From: Chitinophaga japonensis
GTDB taxonomy: Bacteria > Bacteroidota > Bacteroidia > Chitinophagales > Chitinophagaceae
Assembly: GCF_007830125.1 (NCBI RefSeq)
Contig: NZ_VLLG01000002.1
Coordinates: 1,372,550 to 1,436,549 of the forward strand
Direction of reading: 5' to 3'
Length of the DNA stretch: 64,000 nt
Below the pieces are notes generated by a model that worked only from the letters and a program-made list of their open reading frames with translations, was not told the origin of the DNA and ran no database searches. Below, piece by piece: positions 8,418 through 17,584 of this stretch. The number at the start of each line of letters is the position of its first letter. Positions within the stretch are counted from its first letter, which is position 1. The position numbers and the translations under genes are program-made.

Positions 8418-8490
8418 TGGTGTGGGGCGGGATCGAACCGCCGACACAAGGATTTTCAGTCCTTTGCTCTACCGACTGAGCTACCGCACC
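8418..8490 (-). tRNA. tRNA-Phe (GAA)
   Basis: The 73-base minus-strand sequence folds as a full cloverleaf. Acceptor strand is GGTGCGG, D stem GCTC/GAGC, anticodon stem AAGGA/TCCTT with loop CTGAAAA (anticodon GAA), T stem GGCGG/CCGCC with loop TTCGATC, and discriminator A. The CCA end is not encoded. The acceptor has one C-A mismatch at position 5-68. A strong terminator follows, and a decayed integrase lies beyond it, so this tRNA was probably an integration target. Confidence 0.96.
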
Positions 8491-8560
8491 ATCCTGTTCC
8501 TTCTTGTGAAGGGAGTGCAAAGATAATATTTTTCGATTCTAATTTCCAAATATTATTGGA

Positions 8561-9334
8561 TCAAATTCTTACAGGTGAGGCTGTTGCCTGCAGGACTCCA
8601 TCCCATAACAACAGGCGCTTTTCCAATGCCTCTTTGGCCGCCTGCGCAGCTTCCCGCCATTTGTCCGCATCCTTGCCGCAGAGCTCTTCCACCATCTGCA
8701 TGCCTAAATGGCTGTGATGATCGCCGTCCACCTCGATATGCCGTTCCAGGTAGTATTTAAAAACACTGATCTGCCCCGGAAACTGCCGGTCCAGGTCGCT
8801 TACCAGCGCCAGGAACATGTCCGGGATCAGGTCCTCGCGGCCAAAAGTAAAAACAGCCGCCTGTACATGCACTGGTGTGTGGTGGATCAGCTCAAAGGTG
8901 TATTGCATAAAAGCACGGGCCGCCGGGGGAATAGAGGCCGTTTGCAATACTTCGGCTATTGGTTGGCCGGCTTGCAGCGCCAGCAGGCAGGCTTGCATAG
9001 GCCCGGTATCGGCGCCCGCCTGTGTCATGGCCTGCAGGTACAGCTCAAAATGGCTGGCCCGGCTGCCGTCCGGCGCCAGGTCGCTTTCCTCCCCGGTTAC
9101 AATCTCGTTGATCAGGAAACGGGTAGCGGCGCTGCCCTGCGGCACCCAGGGAATGGCGGTACAGGTAAGCCGGGCCTGTAAGGATTTCAGGAGGGACATG
9201 AAGTCCCACACGGCAAAAACATGGTATTGCATAAACACCCGTACATCCTCCATATGCTGCATACGGCGGTATAACGGGTGCTGTATGATCTTTTCGCGGA
9301 CAGGCGCGATGGTATCCCTGATCTGTGCTATCAT
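8561..9334 (-). CDS. DUF3050 protein, heme-oxygenase-like fold
   Basis: The 257-residue protein has the DUF3050 pattern: an N-terminal HPLYRRM and FMQYHVFAVWDFMSLLKSLQ, then NEIVTGEESD, and a C-terminal YLERHIEVDGDHHSHLGMQM. The repeated His/Glu positions are those expected of the heme-oxygenase-like diiron/metal oxidase superfamily. A substrate is not known. It lies 15 bp upstream of nothing else on its strand except recQ, whose stop is at 9350, so recQ and this gene may be co-transcribed with recQ first. Confidence 0.85.
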   Translation of the reverse strand: MIAQIRDTIAPVREKIIQHPLYRRMQHMEDVRVFMQYHVFAVWDFMSLLKSLQARLTCTAIPWVPQGSAATRFLINEIVTGEESDLAPDGSRASHFELYLQAMTQAGADTGPMQACLLALQAGQPIAEVLQTASIPPAARAFMQYTFELIHHTPVHVQAAVFTFGREDLIPDMFLALVSDLDRQFPGQISVFKYYLERHIEVDGDHHSHLGMQMVEELCGKDADKWREAAQAAKEALEKRLLLWDGVLQATASPVRI

Positions 9335-9349
9335 ATCAAATGCCGGGCT

Positions 9350-11548
9350 TTAGTTGCCATATTCTACCAGGAACTTGATGCGCATCAGCTTCAGTTGTTC
9401 TATGGTATAGTCGCTTTCTATCAGTTCTTCCCGTGCCAGTGCCAGGCTGGAGGTTTCACAACCTTTGAAGTATTCGATGATCTCATCCTGGGCATAGTCA
9501 TCCAGCTCTTCATCAATACAGTAATCCAGGTTCAGCTTGGTGCCGCTGGCCACAATGGTTTCCATGGCGTCCAGCAGGTCGGCCATGCTCAGCTCCTTGT
9601 TCCTGGCAATGGTTTCCAGCGGCATTTTCTTATCGATATTCTGGATAATGAACACCTTCAGCCCGCTCTTGTTCACCACGCTTTTCATCACAAAATCGTC
9701 CGGCTTTACAATGTCATTCTCCTGCACATATTTGGAGATCAGCTCTATGAACTGCTTACCATAACGGATGGCTTTACCTTTGCTGACCCCCTGTATCTTT
9801 TCCAGCTCCTGGATGGTAGTGGGGTACTGGGTAGCCATATCCTCCAGGGAGGTTTCCAGGAATATCACAAAAGGCGGCAGGTTCTTTTCTTTGGACACTT
9901 TCTTGCGCAGCTCCTTCAGCATTTCAAACAGCGCCGGGTCTGCAGAGGCCTGGGCTTCTGCCAGCACCTCATCATCATCACCGCCCTCTTCATCAAACTG
10001 GTGGTTGAGGGACACCATGATGGAGTAAGGCTTTTTCAGGAACTTGGCGCCTTTGTCCGTCATTTTCAGCAGGCCATATTCCTCTATATCCTTTTCTATC
10101 AGGCCTTCCAGCATCATCTGGCGGATCAGGGAGTTCCAGAAATGCGCGTCAAACTCTTTGCCTTCCCCGAATACGGGCAACTGGTGGTGGCGGTAGGTAG
10201 TGATCTGCGGGTTGGTTTTGCCAGTGATGATATTTACCACGTATTCCGCCCCAAAGCGCTCTTCCAGGGCCTTTATGGTTTTCAGCACTATCACCACGCG
10301 GTTCTTTACCTCTATCTTTTCCTTGGGGTTGCGGCAGTTATCGCAGTTGCCGCAGTTCTCCCGGTCCAGCTTTTCTCCGAAGTAATGCAGTATCACTTTG
10401 CGGCGGCACACGGAGCTTTCCGCATAAGCCACGGTTTCATTGATCAGTTGTGCGCCCATTTCCCGCTCGCTCAGCGGCTTGTCTCGCATCAGGTGCTCCA
10501 GTTTCTGCACGTCCTTGTGGCTGTAAAAGCACAGGCAGATGCCTTCCAGGCCATCCCTGCCGGCGCGGCCGGTTTCCTGGTAGTAATTTTCCAGGCTCTT
10601 GGGAATATTGTAGTGGATCACAAAGCGCACATCCGGCTTGTCGATGCCCATGCCAAAAGCGATGGTGGCTACGATCACCTCCACCTCTTCCAGCAGGAAC
10701 ATATCCTGCCGCTGGGCGCGCGTATTGGCGTCCAGGCCGGCGTGATAAGCCACAGCCCTGATATTGTTGGCCATCAGCATATCCGCCAGCTCCTCGGTGG
10801 TTTTGCGGTTCAGGGTGTAAATGATGCCGCTTTTACCCTTATGCTGGTGAATGAACTTGACGATCTCGCGGATGGTCTGGTCCTTTTTGCGCTTGGGCCT
10901 TATCTCGTAATAAAGATTGGGACGGTTAAAGGAGGAGATGTATATCTGCGGGTCCCGCAGCCCCAGGTTCTTCACAATATCGCTCTGCACCTTGGGCGTA
11001 GCGGTGGCCGTCAATGCAATAATAGGCAGGCCGGCATTGATCTGCTCTATCATCTCCTTCAGGCGACGGTATTCCGGGCGGAAGTCATGCCCCCATTCAG
11101 AAATACAGTGGGCTTCGTCTACCGCGATAAACGAGATCTCCAGGTCCCGGAAAAAATCCAGGTTCTCCTGTTTGGTGAGCGTTTCCGGCGCTACATACAG
11201 CAGCTTTGTTTTGCCGCTCAGCAGGTCCGTACGTACTTTCTTTATTTGTGCTTTAGATAAGGTGGAATTTAAAAAGTGGGCTACATTGTCCTTACTGCTG
11301 TAAGAGCGTACCAGGTCCACCTGGTTCTTCATCAATGCAATAAGGGGAGAAACAATGAGCGCGCATCCAGGACTGATCAGGGCTGGTAACTGGTAACATA
11401 AGGACTTCCCTCCGCCAGTTGGCATTATTACAAAAGTATCTTTCCCCGAAAGAATGCTTTTTATGATGATCTCCTGGTTCCCTTTAAAGGAATCGAACCC
11501 AAAGTGTTCGTGTAATGCATCTAACAAACTTACCTTTACAACGGCCAT
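9350..11548 (-). CDS. recQ: ATP-dependent DNA helicase RecQ
   Basis: A 732-residue superfamily 2 helicase that unwinds DNA 3' to 5' in recombination and repair. Motif I MPTGGGKS is at about 42-49, the DEAH box is in AVDEAHCISEWGHDFRP, and QETGRAGRDG is motif VI. The RQC zinc site is CRRKV...CGNCDNC. An HRDC domain lies near residue 560 (FVIFLETSLEDMA... IQGVSKGKAIRYG). A longer C-terminal tail follows, as in Bacteroidota RecQ. The frame extends to a TTG at 11557, but ATG 11548 (MAVVKVSLLDAL) is preferred. Divergent from kdsD. Confidence 0.95.
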   Translation of the reverse strand: MAVVKVSLLDALHEHFGFDSFKGNQEIIIKSILSGKDTFVIMPTGGGKSLCYQLPALISPGCALIVSPLIALMKNQVDLVRSYSSKDNVAHFLNSTLSKAQIKKVRTDLLSGKTKLLYVAPETLTKQENLDFFRDLEISFIAVDEAHCISEWGHDFRPEYRRLKEMIEQINAGLPIIALTATATPKVQSDIVKNLGLRDPQIYISSFNRPNLYYEIRPKRKKDQTIREIVKFIHQHKGKSGIIYTLNRKTTEELADMLMANNIRAVAYHAGLDANTRAQRQDMFLLEEVEVIVATIAFGMGIDKPDVRFVIHYNIPKSLENYYQETGRAGRDGLEGICLCFYSHKDVQKLEHLMRDKPLSEREMGAQLINETVAYAESSVCRRKVILHYFGEKLDRENCGNCDNCRNPKEKIEVKNRVVIVLKTIKALEERFGAEYVVNIITGKTNPQITTYRHHQLPVFGEGKEFDAHFWNSLIRQMMLEGLIEKDIEEYGLLKMTDKGAKFLKKPYSIMVSLNHQFDEEGGDDDEVLAEAQASADPALFEMLKELRKKVSKEKNLPPFVIFLETSLEDMATQYPTTIQELEKIQGVSKGKAIRYGKQFIELISKYVQENDIVKPDDFVMKSVVNKSGLKVFIIQNIDKKMPLETIARNKELSMADLLDAMETIVASGTKLNLDYCIDEELDDYAQDEIIEYFKGCETSSLALAREELIESDYTIEQLKLMRIKFLVEYGN

Positions 11549-11681
11549 TGCATTCAAGATTTAACTTAATATCTGTACTCTAAAGAACTAATGGATTAGC
11601 TTTAATGCTTATATGATTTTTAGGGGACACGAAGTTACTTAAAAAACCGCTGAATTACAATAGAATTTATATAAACTGAGG

Positions 11682-11689
11682 TAAATTTG
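11682..11689 (+). promoter_or_regulatory. Candidate -7 element for kdsD
   Basis: TAAATTTG matches the Bacteroidota -7 consensus TAnnTTTG. No good -33 TTTG is visible at the expected distance. It lies only 11 bases before the kdsD ATG, so the transcript would be nearly leaderless. Confidence 0.4.
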
Positions 11690-11699
11690 TGCCGCCAGC

Positions 11700-12674
11700 A
11701 TGAAAAAGACAACAGCTATTAACATTAGTGAGACCGCCAAACGGACCCTTCAGGTAGAAGCCGCTGCTATCAATGGTTTACAGCAGTTTATAGACCATGA
11801 CTTTGAGCAGGCGGTGGAGATCATCGCCAGGTGTGCCGGCCGGCTGGTAGTAACGGGCATCGGCAAAAGCGCCATTATTGGCCAGAAGATCGTGGCCACG
11901 CTGAATTCCACGGGCACGCCGGCCCTTTTTATGCATGCGGCAGACGCTATCCACGGCGACCTGGGCATGATACAGCAGGATGATGTAGTGATGTGCATTT
12001 CCAAAAGCGGCAGCTCCCCGGAAATAAAGGTGCTGGTACCGCTGGTAAAGAGCTTTGGCAACCCGCTGATAGCCATGGTAGGCAATACCAGCTCTTACCT
12101 GGCCCGGGAGGCCACCCTGGTGCTGAATACCACCGTTACCCAGGAGGCCTGCCCCAATAACCTGGCGCCTACCACCAGCACCACGGCCCAACTGGCCATG
12201 GGCGATGCCCTGGCGGTATGCCTGATAGAATGGCATGGCTTTACCGCGGCGGATTTTGCGAAATTCCACCCCGGCGGCACATTGGGTAAAAAGCTGTACC
12301 TCAAGGTGGGTGACCTGAGCCGGCATCATCAAGCGCCGCGCGTGCACCTCCACAGCCCTTTACAGGAAGTGATACTGGAAATATCCTCCAAGATGCTGGG
12401 CGTTACCGCCGTGCTGGATGAGCAGGAGCAGCTAAGCGGCATCATTACCGACGGGGACCTGCGCCGCATGCTGGAAAAGAATATCGCCACCGATACCGTG
12501 ACCGCAAAAGATATCATGTCCACGCATCCCAAGGTGATACAGAAGGACGAACTGGCTATTAACGCGCTGGAAAAAATGCGGCAGCATGACATTACCCAGC
12601 TACTGGTTCTGGAAGATAAGCGCTATATTGGCATCATTCATTTACACGACCTTATCAGGGAAGGAATTATTTGA
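11700..12674 (+). CDS. kdsD: Arabinose-5-phosphate isomerase (KpsF/GutQ)
   Basis: The 324-residue enzyme converts ribulose 5-phosphate to arabinose 5-phosphate, the first committed step towards Kdo-type sugars. The SIS domain (about residues 40-180) shows VVTGIGKSAIIGQKI, FMHAADAIHGDLGM and CISKSGSSPEIK. Two CBS domains follow (about 205-324) with the ITDGDLRRMLE signature. It is the first gene of an apparent operon with manC three bases downstream. The Kdo8N genes kdnA-kdsB-kdnB lie 25 kb away and would use its product. Confidence 0.95.
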   Translation: MKKTTAINISETAKRTLQVEAAAINGLQQFIDHDFEQAVEIIARCAGRLVVTGIGKSAIIGQKIVATLNSTGTPALFMHAADAIHGDLGMIQQDDVVMCISKSGSSPEIKVLVPLVKSFGNPLIAMVGNTSSYLAREATLVLNTTVTQEACPNNLAPTTSTTAQLAMGDALAVCLIEWHGFTAADFAKFHPGGTLGKKLYLKVGDLSRHHQAPRVHLHSPLQEVILEISSKMLGVTAVLDEQEQLSGIITDGDLRRMLEKNIATDTVTAKDIMSTHPKVIQKDELAINALEKMRQHDITQLLVLEDKRYIGIIHLHDLIREGII

Positions 12675-12677
12675 GCA

Positions 12678-13769
12678 ATGACACAAATGAACAGGCATTT
12701 TTATGTGGCCATTATGGCCGGAGGTATTGGCAGCCGTTTCTGGCCTTACAGCCGCACAGATCATCCCAAGCAGTTCCTGGATATCCTGAATACAGGTAAA
12801 ACCCTCCTGCAATGGACCTATGAGCGGTTTGCACAGTTCATTCCCAGGGAGAACATCTACGTGGTGACCCACCAGCACTACGAGAGGAAAGTGCAGGAGC
12901 AACTGGCGGAACTGCCCGTAGCGAACATTGTATGCGAGCCTTCCCGCAAAAACACGGCTCCCTGCATTGCTTATATCTCCTACAAGATACACCAGCAGGA
13001 CCCCGGGGCCAGCATGATCTGTGCGCCTGCGGACCACCTCATCATGGATACCACCGCATTTACGGCCGCCTGCCTCAATGCGCTGCTGTTTGTACAAAAG
13101 CACAGCGCCCTGCTTACGCTGGGCATAAAGCCTACCCGCCCGGATACCGGCTACGGGTACATCCAGTACGAAACGCAGCAGGTGGCGGATAATGTATACC
13201 AGGTAAAGACCTTTACGGAAAAGCCGAACCTGGAGCTGGCCAAAACATTCCTGCAAAGCGGCGATTTCCTCTGGAATGCCGGCATCTTTGTATGGAACGT
13301 AAAGACCATACTGGCCGCATTTAAAAAGTACCTCCCGGAAATAGACGAGCTGTTTGAACAGGGCCGTGAATCCCTCAACACGGCCACAGAGCGGGAGCTG
13401 ATAGATGCTATCTACCCGCAATGCACCAATATCTCCATTGATTACGGCATTATGGAAAAGGCGGACAACGTGTACGTTATTCCCTCCAACTTTGGCTGGA
13501 GCGACCTGGGCACCTGGGCCTCCGCATACGAGCACCTGGAAAAGGATTACCTGGGCAATGCCGTACAGGGCAAGAACGTAGTAGTGATAGACGCCACTAA
13601 GTGCATGATAAAAGCGCCGAATGAAAAGCTGGTAGTGCTGCAGGGCCTGGACGAGTTCATTGTTATAGACACCAGCGATGTGCTGCTGGTATGCAGGAAG
13701 GAGAACGAGCAGCAGATCAAGGAGTATGTAGCGGAGGTAAAACGTAATAAAGGGGAAAAATATCTTTGA
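12678..13769 (+). CDS. manC: Mannose-1-phosphate guanylyltransferase
   Basis: A 363-residue nucleotidyltransferase that makes GDP-mannose from GTP and mannose 1-phosphate. The N-terminal activation loop AGGIGSRFWPYSR is followed by PKQFLDI. The FVEKP-like substrate motif reads TFTEKPNLE, and NFGWSDLGTW is typical of the family. It is the short type with no fused phosphomannose isomerase domain. It lies three bases after kdsD and shares one base with the next gene (TGATG), so the three are probably one transcript for sugar-nucleotide supply. Confidence 0.92.
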   Translation: MTQMNRHFYVAIMAGGIGSRFWPYSRTDHPKQFLDILNTGKTLLQWTYERFAQFIPRENIYVVTHQHYERKVQEQLAELPVANIVCEPSRKNTAPCIAYISYKIHQQDPGASMICAPADHLIMDTTAFTAACLNALLFVQKHSALLTLGIKPTRPDTGYGYIQYETQQVADNVYQVKTFTEKPNLELAKTFLQSGDFLWNAGIFVWNVKTILAAFKKYLPEIDELFEQGRESLNTATERELIDAIYPQCTNISIDYGIMEKADNVYVIPSNFGWSDLGTWASAYEHLEKDYLGNAVQGKNVVVIDATKCMIKAPNEKLVVLQGLDEFIVIDTSDVLLVCRKENEQQIKEYVAEVKRNKGEKYL

Positions 13770-14905
13770 TGCATTCCAAGCTTCCGCACGTAGGCACTAC
13801 TATCTTCACAGTGATGTCTGCCCTGGCAGCCACGCATAAAGCCATTAATCTTTCACAGGGCTTCCCGGATTTTGACTGCCATGAGCACCTGAAGGAGCTG
13901 GTAAGCGCCGCCATGCGCGCCGGCCATAACCAATATGCGCCCATGCCGGGCATTATGCCGCTGCGGGAAGCCATTGCACAGAAGATACAGGCATTATATG
14001 GCCGGGATATACACCCGGATACGGAAATTACCATCACGCCCGGTGGCACCTATGCTATTTTCACGGCCATTGCCACCTGCATACGCCCCGGCGATGAGGT
14101 GATCATATTTGAGCCGGCTTATGACAGTTATGTGCCCAATGTGCTGGTAAACGGCGGCACGCCTGTGCTGGTGCCGCTTACCTTCCCGGATTACCGGATC
14201 AACTGGGAGCTGGTGCGCAGCAAGATAACGCCCCGCACCCGCATGATCCTGCTGAATACGCCGCATAACCCCACCGGCAGCATCTTAACGGCGGCAGACC
14301 TGGAGGAGCTGGAACGGCTGGTGGCCGCGCACCAACTGCTGGTGCTGAGCGATGAGGTGTATGAGCACCTGGTGTTTGACGGGGAGCCGCATTTAAGCCT
14401 GCTGCGGTATCCTGCGCTGTTCCGGCACAGTTTTGTTACTTTCTCCTTTGGCAAGGTATTCCATAATACCGGCTGGAAAATGGGCTATTGCGTGGCCCCG
14501 GCCCATTTGATGCAGGAATACCGCAAGGTGCACCAATATCTTTGTTTTTCCGTGAATACCCCCATGCAGTACGGCCTGGCAAAATTCCTCGAAACGCCGG
14601 AGCATTACCTTTCCCTCGCGGCTTTTTACCAGGAAAAAAGGGATTACTTCCTGGAGCTGATGGCCGGCACCCGTTTTACCCCGCTGCCCTGTAAAGGCAG
14701 CTATTTCCAGGTAATGGATTACAGCCGTATATCCGATGAAAGCGACAAGGATTTTGCCATCCGTATTACCAAGGCATTTGGCGTAGCCAGTATACCGGTA
14801 TCCGCTTTTTACCAGCAGGGCCAGGACGACCATGTGGTGAGGTGCTGTTTTGCAAAGAAGCGGGAAACGCTGGAACAGGCGGCGGAGCGGCTGCGGAAAG
14901 TATAA
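13769..14905 (+). CDS. Methionine/aromatic aminotransferase, class I/II PLP enzyme
   Basis: The 378-residue protein resembles YbdL-type methionine aminotransferases and kynurenine aminotransferases. It has INLSQGFPDFDC at the N-terminus, NTPHNPTGS, and DEVYEHLVFDG. The PLP-binding lysine is in SFGKVFHNTGWKMGY, and the C-terminal Arg is in VVRCCFAKKRETL. The ATG at 13769 overlaps the manC stop by one base; a TTG three bases earlier is less likely. The enzyme probably transaminates methionine-derived 2-oxo acids, for example in methionine salvage, though nothing in the neighbourhood supports a specific pathway. Confidence 0.88.
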   Translation: MHSKLPHVGTTIFTVMSALAATHKAINLSQGFPDFDCHEHLKELVSAAMRAGHNQYAPMPGIMPLREAIAQKIQALYGRDIHPDTEITITPGGTYAIFTAIATCIRPGDEVIIFEPAYDSYVPNVLVNGGTPVLVPLTFPDYRINWELVRSKITPRTRMILLNTPHNPTGSILTAADLEELERLVAAHQLLVLSDEVYEHLVFDGEPHLSLLRYPALFRHSFVTFSFGKVFHNTGWKMGYCVAPAHLMQEYRKVHQYLCFSVNTPMQYGLAKFLETPEHYLSLAAFYQEKRDYFLELMAGTRFTPLPCKGSYFQVMDYSRISDESDKDFAIRITKAFGVASIPVSAFYQQGQDDHVVRCCFAKKRETLEQAAERLRKV

Positions 14906-14912
14906 AAGAAAA

Positions 14913-14938
14913 AGCCATCTTCAAAAATGAAGACGGCT
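14913..14938 (-). terminator. Terminator between the aminotransferase and carbonic anhydrase genes
   Basis: AGCCATCTTCA and TGAAGACGGCT pair around AAAA with one mismatched position. On the minus strand the stem is followed by TTTTTCTTTT, so it ends the carbonic anhydrase/SulP transcript. It may also act weakly on the plus-strand operon. Confidence 0.7.
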
Positions 14939-14996
14939 CTCCTTGTGTATTATTACGAGCAGTACGATTTCGCGAACCATACCTGCCTGCCGGCGC

Positions 14997-15677
14997 TTAA
15001 CCGGCGGTAGCAGGCTCCGTTTGCGGCTGACCTATTTTACCCAGCACCAGGGTATGGTCCAGGAAGGTCACCACGCCGGTCACCACATCATATACCGCGC
15101 CAATGATCCCTACTTCACCATCCAGTATCATATCCCGCAGGATGCTGCTTTGCTCCATTACGGCCTGTACAGAGCGTTCCGTATGCAGGCGGGTAACGGC
15201 ATCTACAAAAGCAGGGTTGCTGGAATTCCTGTTTTCGGTAATGGTTTTTTCTGCGTACACAGCAGGCGTAATTTTATTGAGCAGGGCGGTCAGGTTGCCC
15301 AACTCTACGCGGTCACAGGCGCCCTTGATAGCGCCGCACTTGGTATGGCCCAGCACCACGATGAATTTGGATCCGGCCACTTTACAGGCATATTCCAGGC
15401 TACCCAGCACATTGTCCGATATAATAGCGCCTGCCAGGCGGATGCTGAAAATATCGCCCAGGCCCTGGTCAAAGATCATCTCTGCGGAGGTGCGGGAGTC
15501 CATGCAGCTCACAATAGCCGCCATGGGCCATTGTCCGTCGGAGGTGTCATTTACCTGCTGCAGGAGGTTGCGGTTAATGCGCAGGTTGTCTACAAAGCGG
15601 GTATTGCCCAACTTCAGCAGTTCCAGTGCCTGCTGTGGAGTGATGTTTGCTTGTGCTGCTTTATCTAATGTTTTCAT
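14997..15677 (-). CDS. Beta-class carbonic anhydrase
   Basis: A 226-residue enzyme for reversible CO2 hydration. The zinc and proton-relay residues are visible as C58-x-D60-x-R62 in SCMDSR and H111-x-x-C114 in GHTKCGA. The region between carries the usual RLAGAIISDNVLGSLEYA block. Length and spacing fit beta-class enzymes. No signal peptide is apparent, so it is cytoplasmic. It follows a SulP transporter by 36 bases on the same strand. SulP-carbonic anhydrase pairs are known, and the likely joint job is bicarbonate/CO2 supply. Confidence 0.95.
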   Translation of the reverse strand: MKTLDKAAQANITPQQALELLKLGNTRFVDNLRINRNLLQQVNDTSDGQWPMAAIVSCMDSRTSAEMIFDQGLGDIFSIRLAGAIISDNVLGSLEYACKVAGSKFIVVLGHTKCGAIKGACDRVELGNLTALLNKITPAVYAEKTITENRNSSNPAFVDAVTRLHTERSVQAVMEQSSILRDMILDGEVGIIGAVYDVVTGVVTFLDHTLVLGKIGQPQTEPATAG

Positions 15678-15713
15678 AATGCCGGTTTAATTAAGTCTTT
15701 AATTAAAATACGT

Positions 15714-17363
15714 TTAGTTCAGTTGCAATTCTTTCATCAGTTGCTCGTGATCCCCGGAGGAAACGATGCGTACATGGCTTTCTGCGGCGTCTTGCGAAAG
15801 AACGCCGTCATGCTTTGTGTTCGTAATCTTGTACACGTCCTTAAAGCCGGTCAGCACTACGTTGATATTCTTTTGCGGCGCTTTCACGTCCTTGAATTCC
15901 CGTATGATCTCCAGTACGTCATGATCTATGTACACGGTTTTGCTGGCGTCTATCACCACCGCGCTGCTTTCGGGCATATGATCCAGGGTAAGCAGGATGC
16001 TGGCTTTGTTCAGGAAAGATACTTCCTGCGCCAGTTCCAGCCGGATGGTATCGCCGGTATGGTACTGCTCTTTACGGAAGTAGTAAGGACTTTTCATGTT
16101 GCCCCGCAGGATGGCGATCACGCTCACGGCCATACCCAGTGCAATACCCACCAGCAGGTCAGTAAGCACAATGGCTACCACGGTCACCAGGAAAGGCACC
16201 CACTGGTACTTGCCCTTGCTGAACATTTCCTTGAAAATGGAGATCTTACAGAGCTTGTAGCCGGTTACCAGCAGCACGGCAGCCAGGGTGGCCAGCGGTA
16301 TTTTATTCAGCAGTCCCGGTATCAGGGCCGCGCATAACAGCAGTAATGCGCCATGGGTAATGGAGGCCAGCCTGGTGCGCCCGCCGGCATTGATGTTGGC
16401 AGAGGAGCGCACAATTACAGAGGTAATGGGCAGGCCGCCAATCAGGCCGCTCACCATGTTGCCGATACCCTGTGCGCGCAGTTCCCGGTTGGGGGATGCA
16501 TTACGTTTCAGCGGGTCCAGCTTTTCTGTGGCTTCCACGTTCAGCAGGGTTTCTACAGAGGCCACAATGGCAATGGTGACGCCTACTATCCACACCTCTT
16601 TATTGGCCAGCGCGCTGAAGTTGGGGAAGGTGAACTGGCCCAGGAAGTCCCCGAAGCTTGCTGCGGTAGGCAGGGTTACCAGGTGGCTCTGCGCCAGGGC
16701 CAGGCTGCTGCCGGTGCTGATGAACAGCGCGTTGAGCAGGCCGCCTACAATAACGGCTACCAGCGCTGCGGGTACGGCGCCCAGCTTGGGTATTTTATTC
16801 CAGTAAAGGAGAATGCCGATGGAGAGCAGCGTAATCAGCGTGGCGCCCAGGTGAATATGGTTGAGGCTAGACAGCAATGCGCTGAAGCTATTGTCGCCAT
16901 CTACCTGTACAAAGGCAAAATCCCCTTCCAGGTTTTTGTCATAGCCAAAAGCATGTGGTATCTGCTTCAGGATGATAATAATACCAATGGCGGCCAGCAT
17001 GCCTTTGATTACATTGGAGGGGAAATAATTGGCTACAGTGCCTGCCTTGATAAGGCCCAGCACTAATTGCAGCGCGCCGCCGATAAACACGGCCACCAGG
17101 AACACATCAAAGGCGCCCAGCTTGGTGATAGCGGTCAGTACTACCGCCGTAAGGCCGGCCGCAGGACCGCTTACGCTCAGGTTGGAGCCGCTCAGCGCCC
17201 CTATTACCAGACCGCCAATAATGCCGGAGATCATACCTGCAAATAAGGGGGCGCCCGATGCCAGGGCAATGCCCAGGCACAGGGGAACTGCTATAAGGAA
17301 AACCACCAGTCCGGCGGACAGGTCGCCCTTCACGTTTGAGAATAAAGGAGTTTGCTTGCTCAT
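15714..17363 (-). CDS. SulP-family anion transporter with STAS domain
   Basis: A 549-residue membrane protein. About twelve membrane segments begin with DLSAGLVVFLIAVPLCLGIALASG, a typical SulP TM1. SVSGPAAGLTAVV lies in TM3 and GSNLSVSGPAAG is a conserved family block. A C-terminal STAS domain (about 435-549) contains SAVVIDASKTVYIDHDV. SulP members carry sulfate, bicarbonate or other anions. Adjacency to a carbonic anhydrase favours bicarbonate. ATG 17363 is chosen over a GTG six bases upstream. Upstream (17364-17584) I see no gene. Confidence 0.9.
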   Translation of the reverse strand: MSKQTPLFSNVKGDLSAGLVVFLIAVPLCLGIALASGAPLFAGMISGIIGGLVIGALSGSNLSVSGPAAGLTAVVLTAITKLGAFDVFLVAVFIGGALQLVLGLIKAGTVANYFPSNVIKGMLAAIGIIIILKQIPHAFGYDKNLEGDFAFVQVDGDNSFSALLSSLNHIHLGATLITLLSIGILLYWNKIPKLGAVPAALVAVIVGGLLNALFISTGSSLALAQSHLVTLPTAASFGDFLGQFTFPNFSALANKEVWIVGVTIAIVASVETLLNVEATEKLDPLKRNASPNRELRAQGIGNMVSGLIGGLPITSVIVRSSANINAGGRTRLASITHGALLLLCAALIPGLLNKIPLATLAAVLLVTGYKLCKISIFKEMFSKGKYQWVPFLVTVVAIVLTDLLVGIALGMAVSVIAILRGNMKSPYYFRKEQYHTGDTIRLELAQEVSFLNKASILLTLDHMPESSAVVIDASKTVYIDHDVLEIIREFKDVKAPQKNINVVLTGFKDVYKITNTKHDGVLSQDAAESHVRIVSSGDHEQLMKELQLN

Positions 17364-17584
17364 AATCACAAAGGATTTTAACTGTTAAACAGACATCACA
17401 GGATGTATCTGCGCGATCGCGAACGTGAACACAGGTATGCGTCTCATCAATGCTATGATTCATAACAGTGGAGGCATACACGTATTCCCGAAGGACCGGA
17501 ATAAATCAATCAGTAAATAGAATAGAAAAAAACACAGGCAATGCTACACTACAGTAATGGTGTAACATTTAAATAAGGGTTTGC

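Noticed and set aside
8418..8490. C-A mismatch in the tRNA-Phe acceptor stem as a sign of a broken gene
   Set aside because: The matching reverse-frame peptide is widespread in annotations, so the same base pair occurs in many related tRNAs.
8254..8526. Plus-strand frame ending in a GVGRDRTADTRIFSPL-type peptide
   Set aside because: It is the reverse reading of tRNA-Phe, a widely seen spurious protein annotation.
9278..11260. 660-codon open frame antisense to recQ
   Set aside because: Composition is His/Gln/Leu-rich as expected of the opposite strand of a coding gene; recQ has full family motifs.
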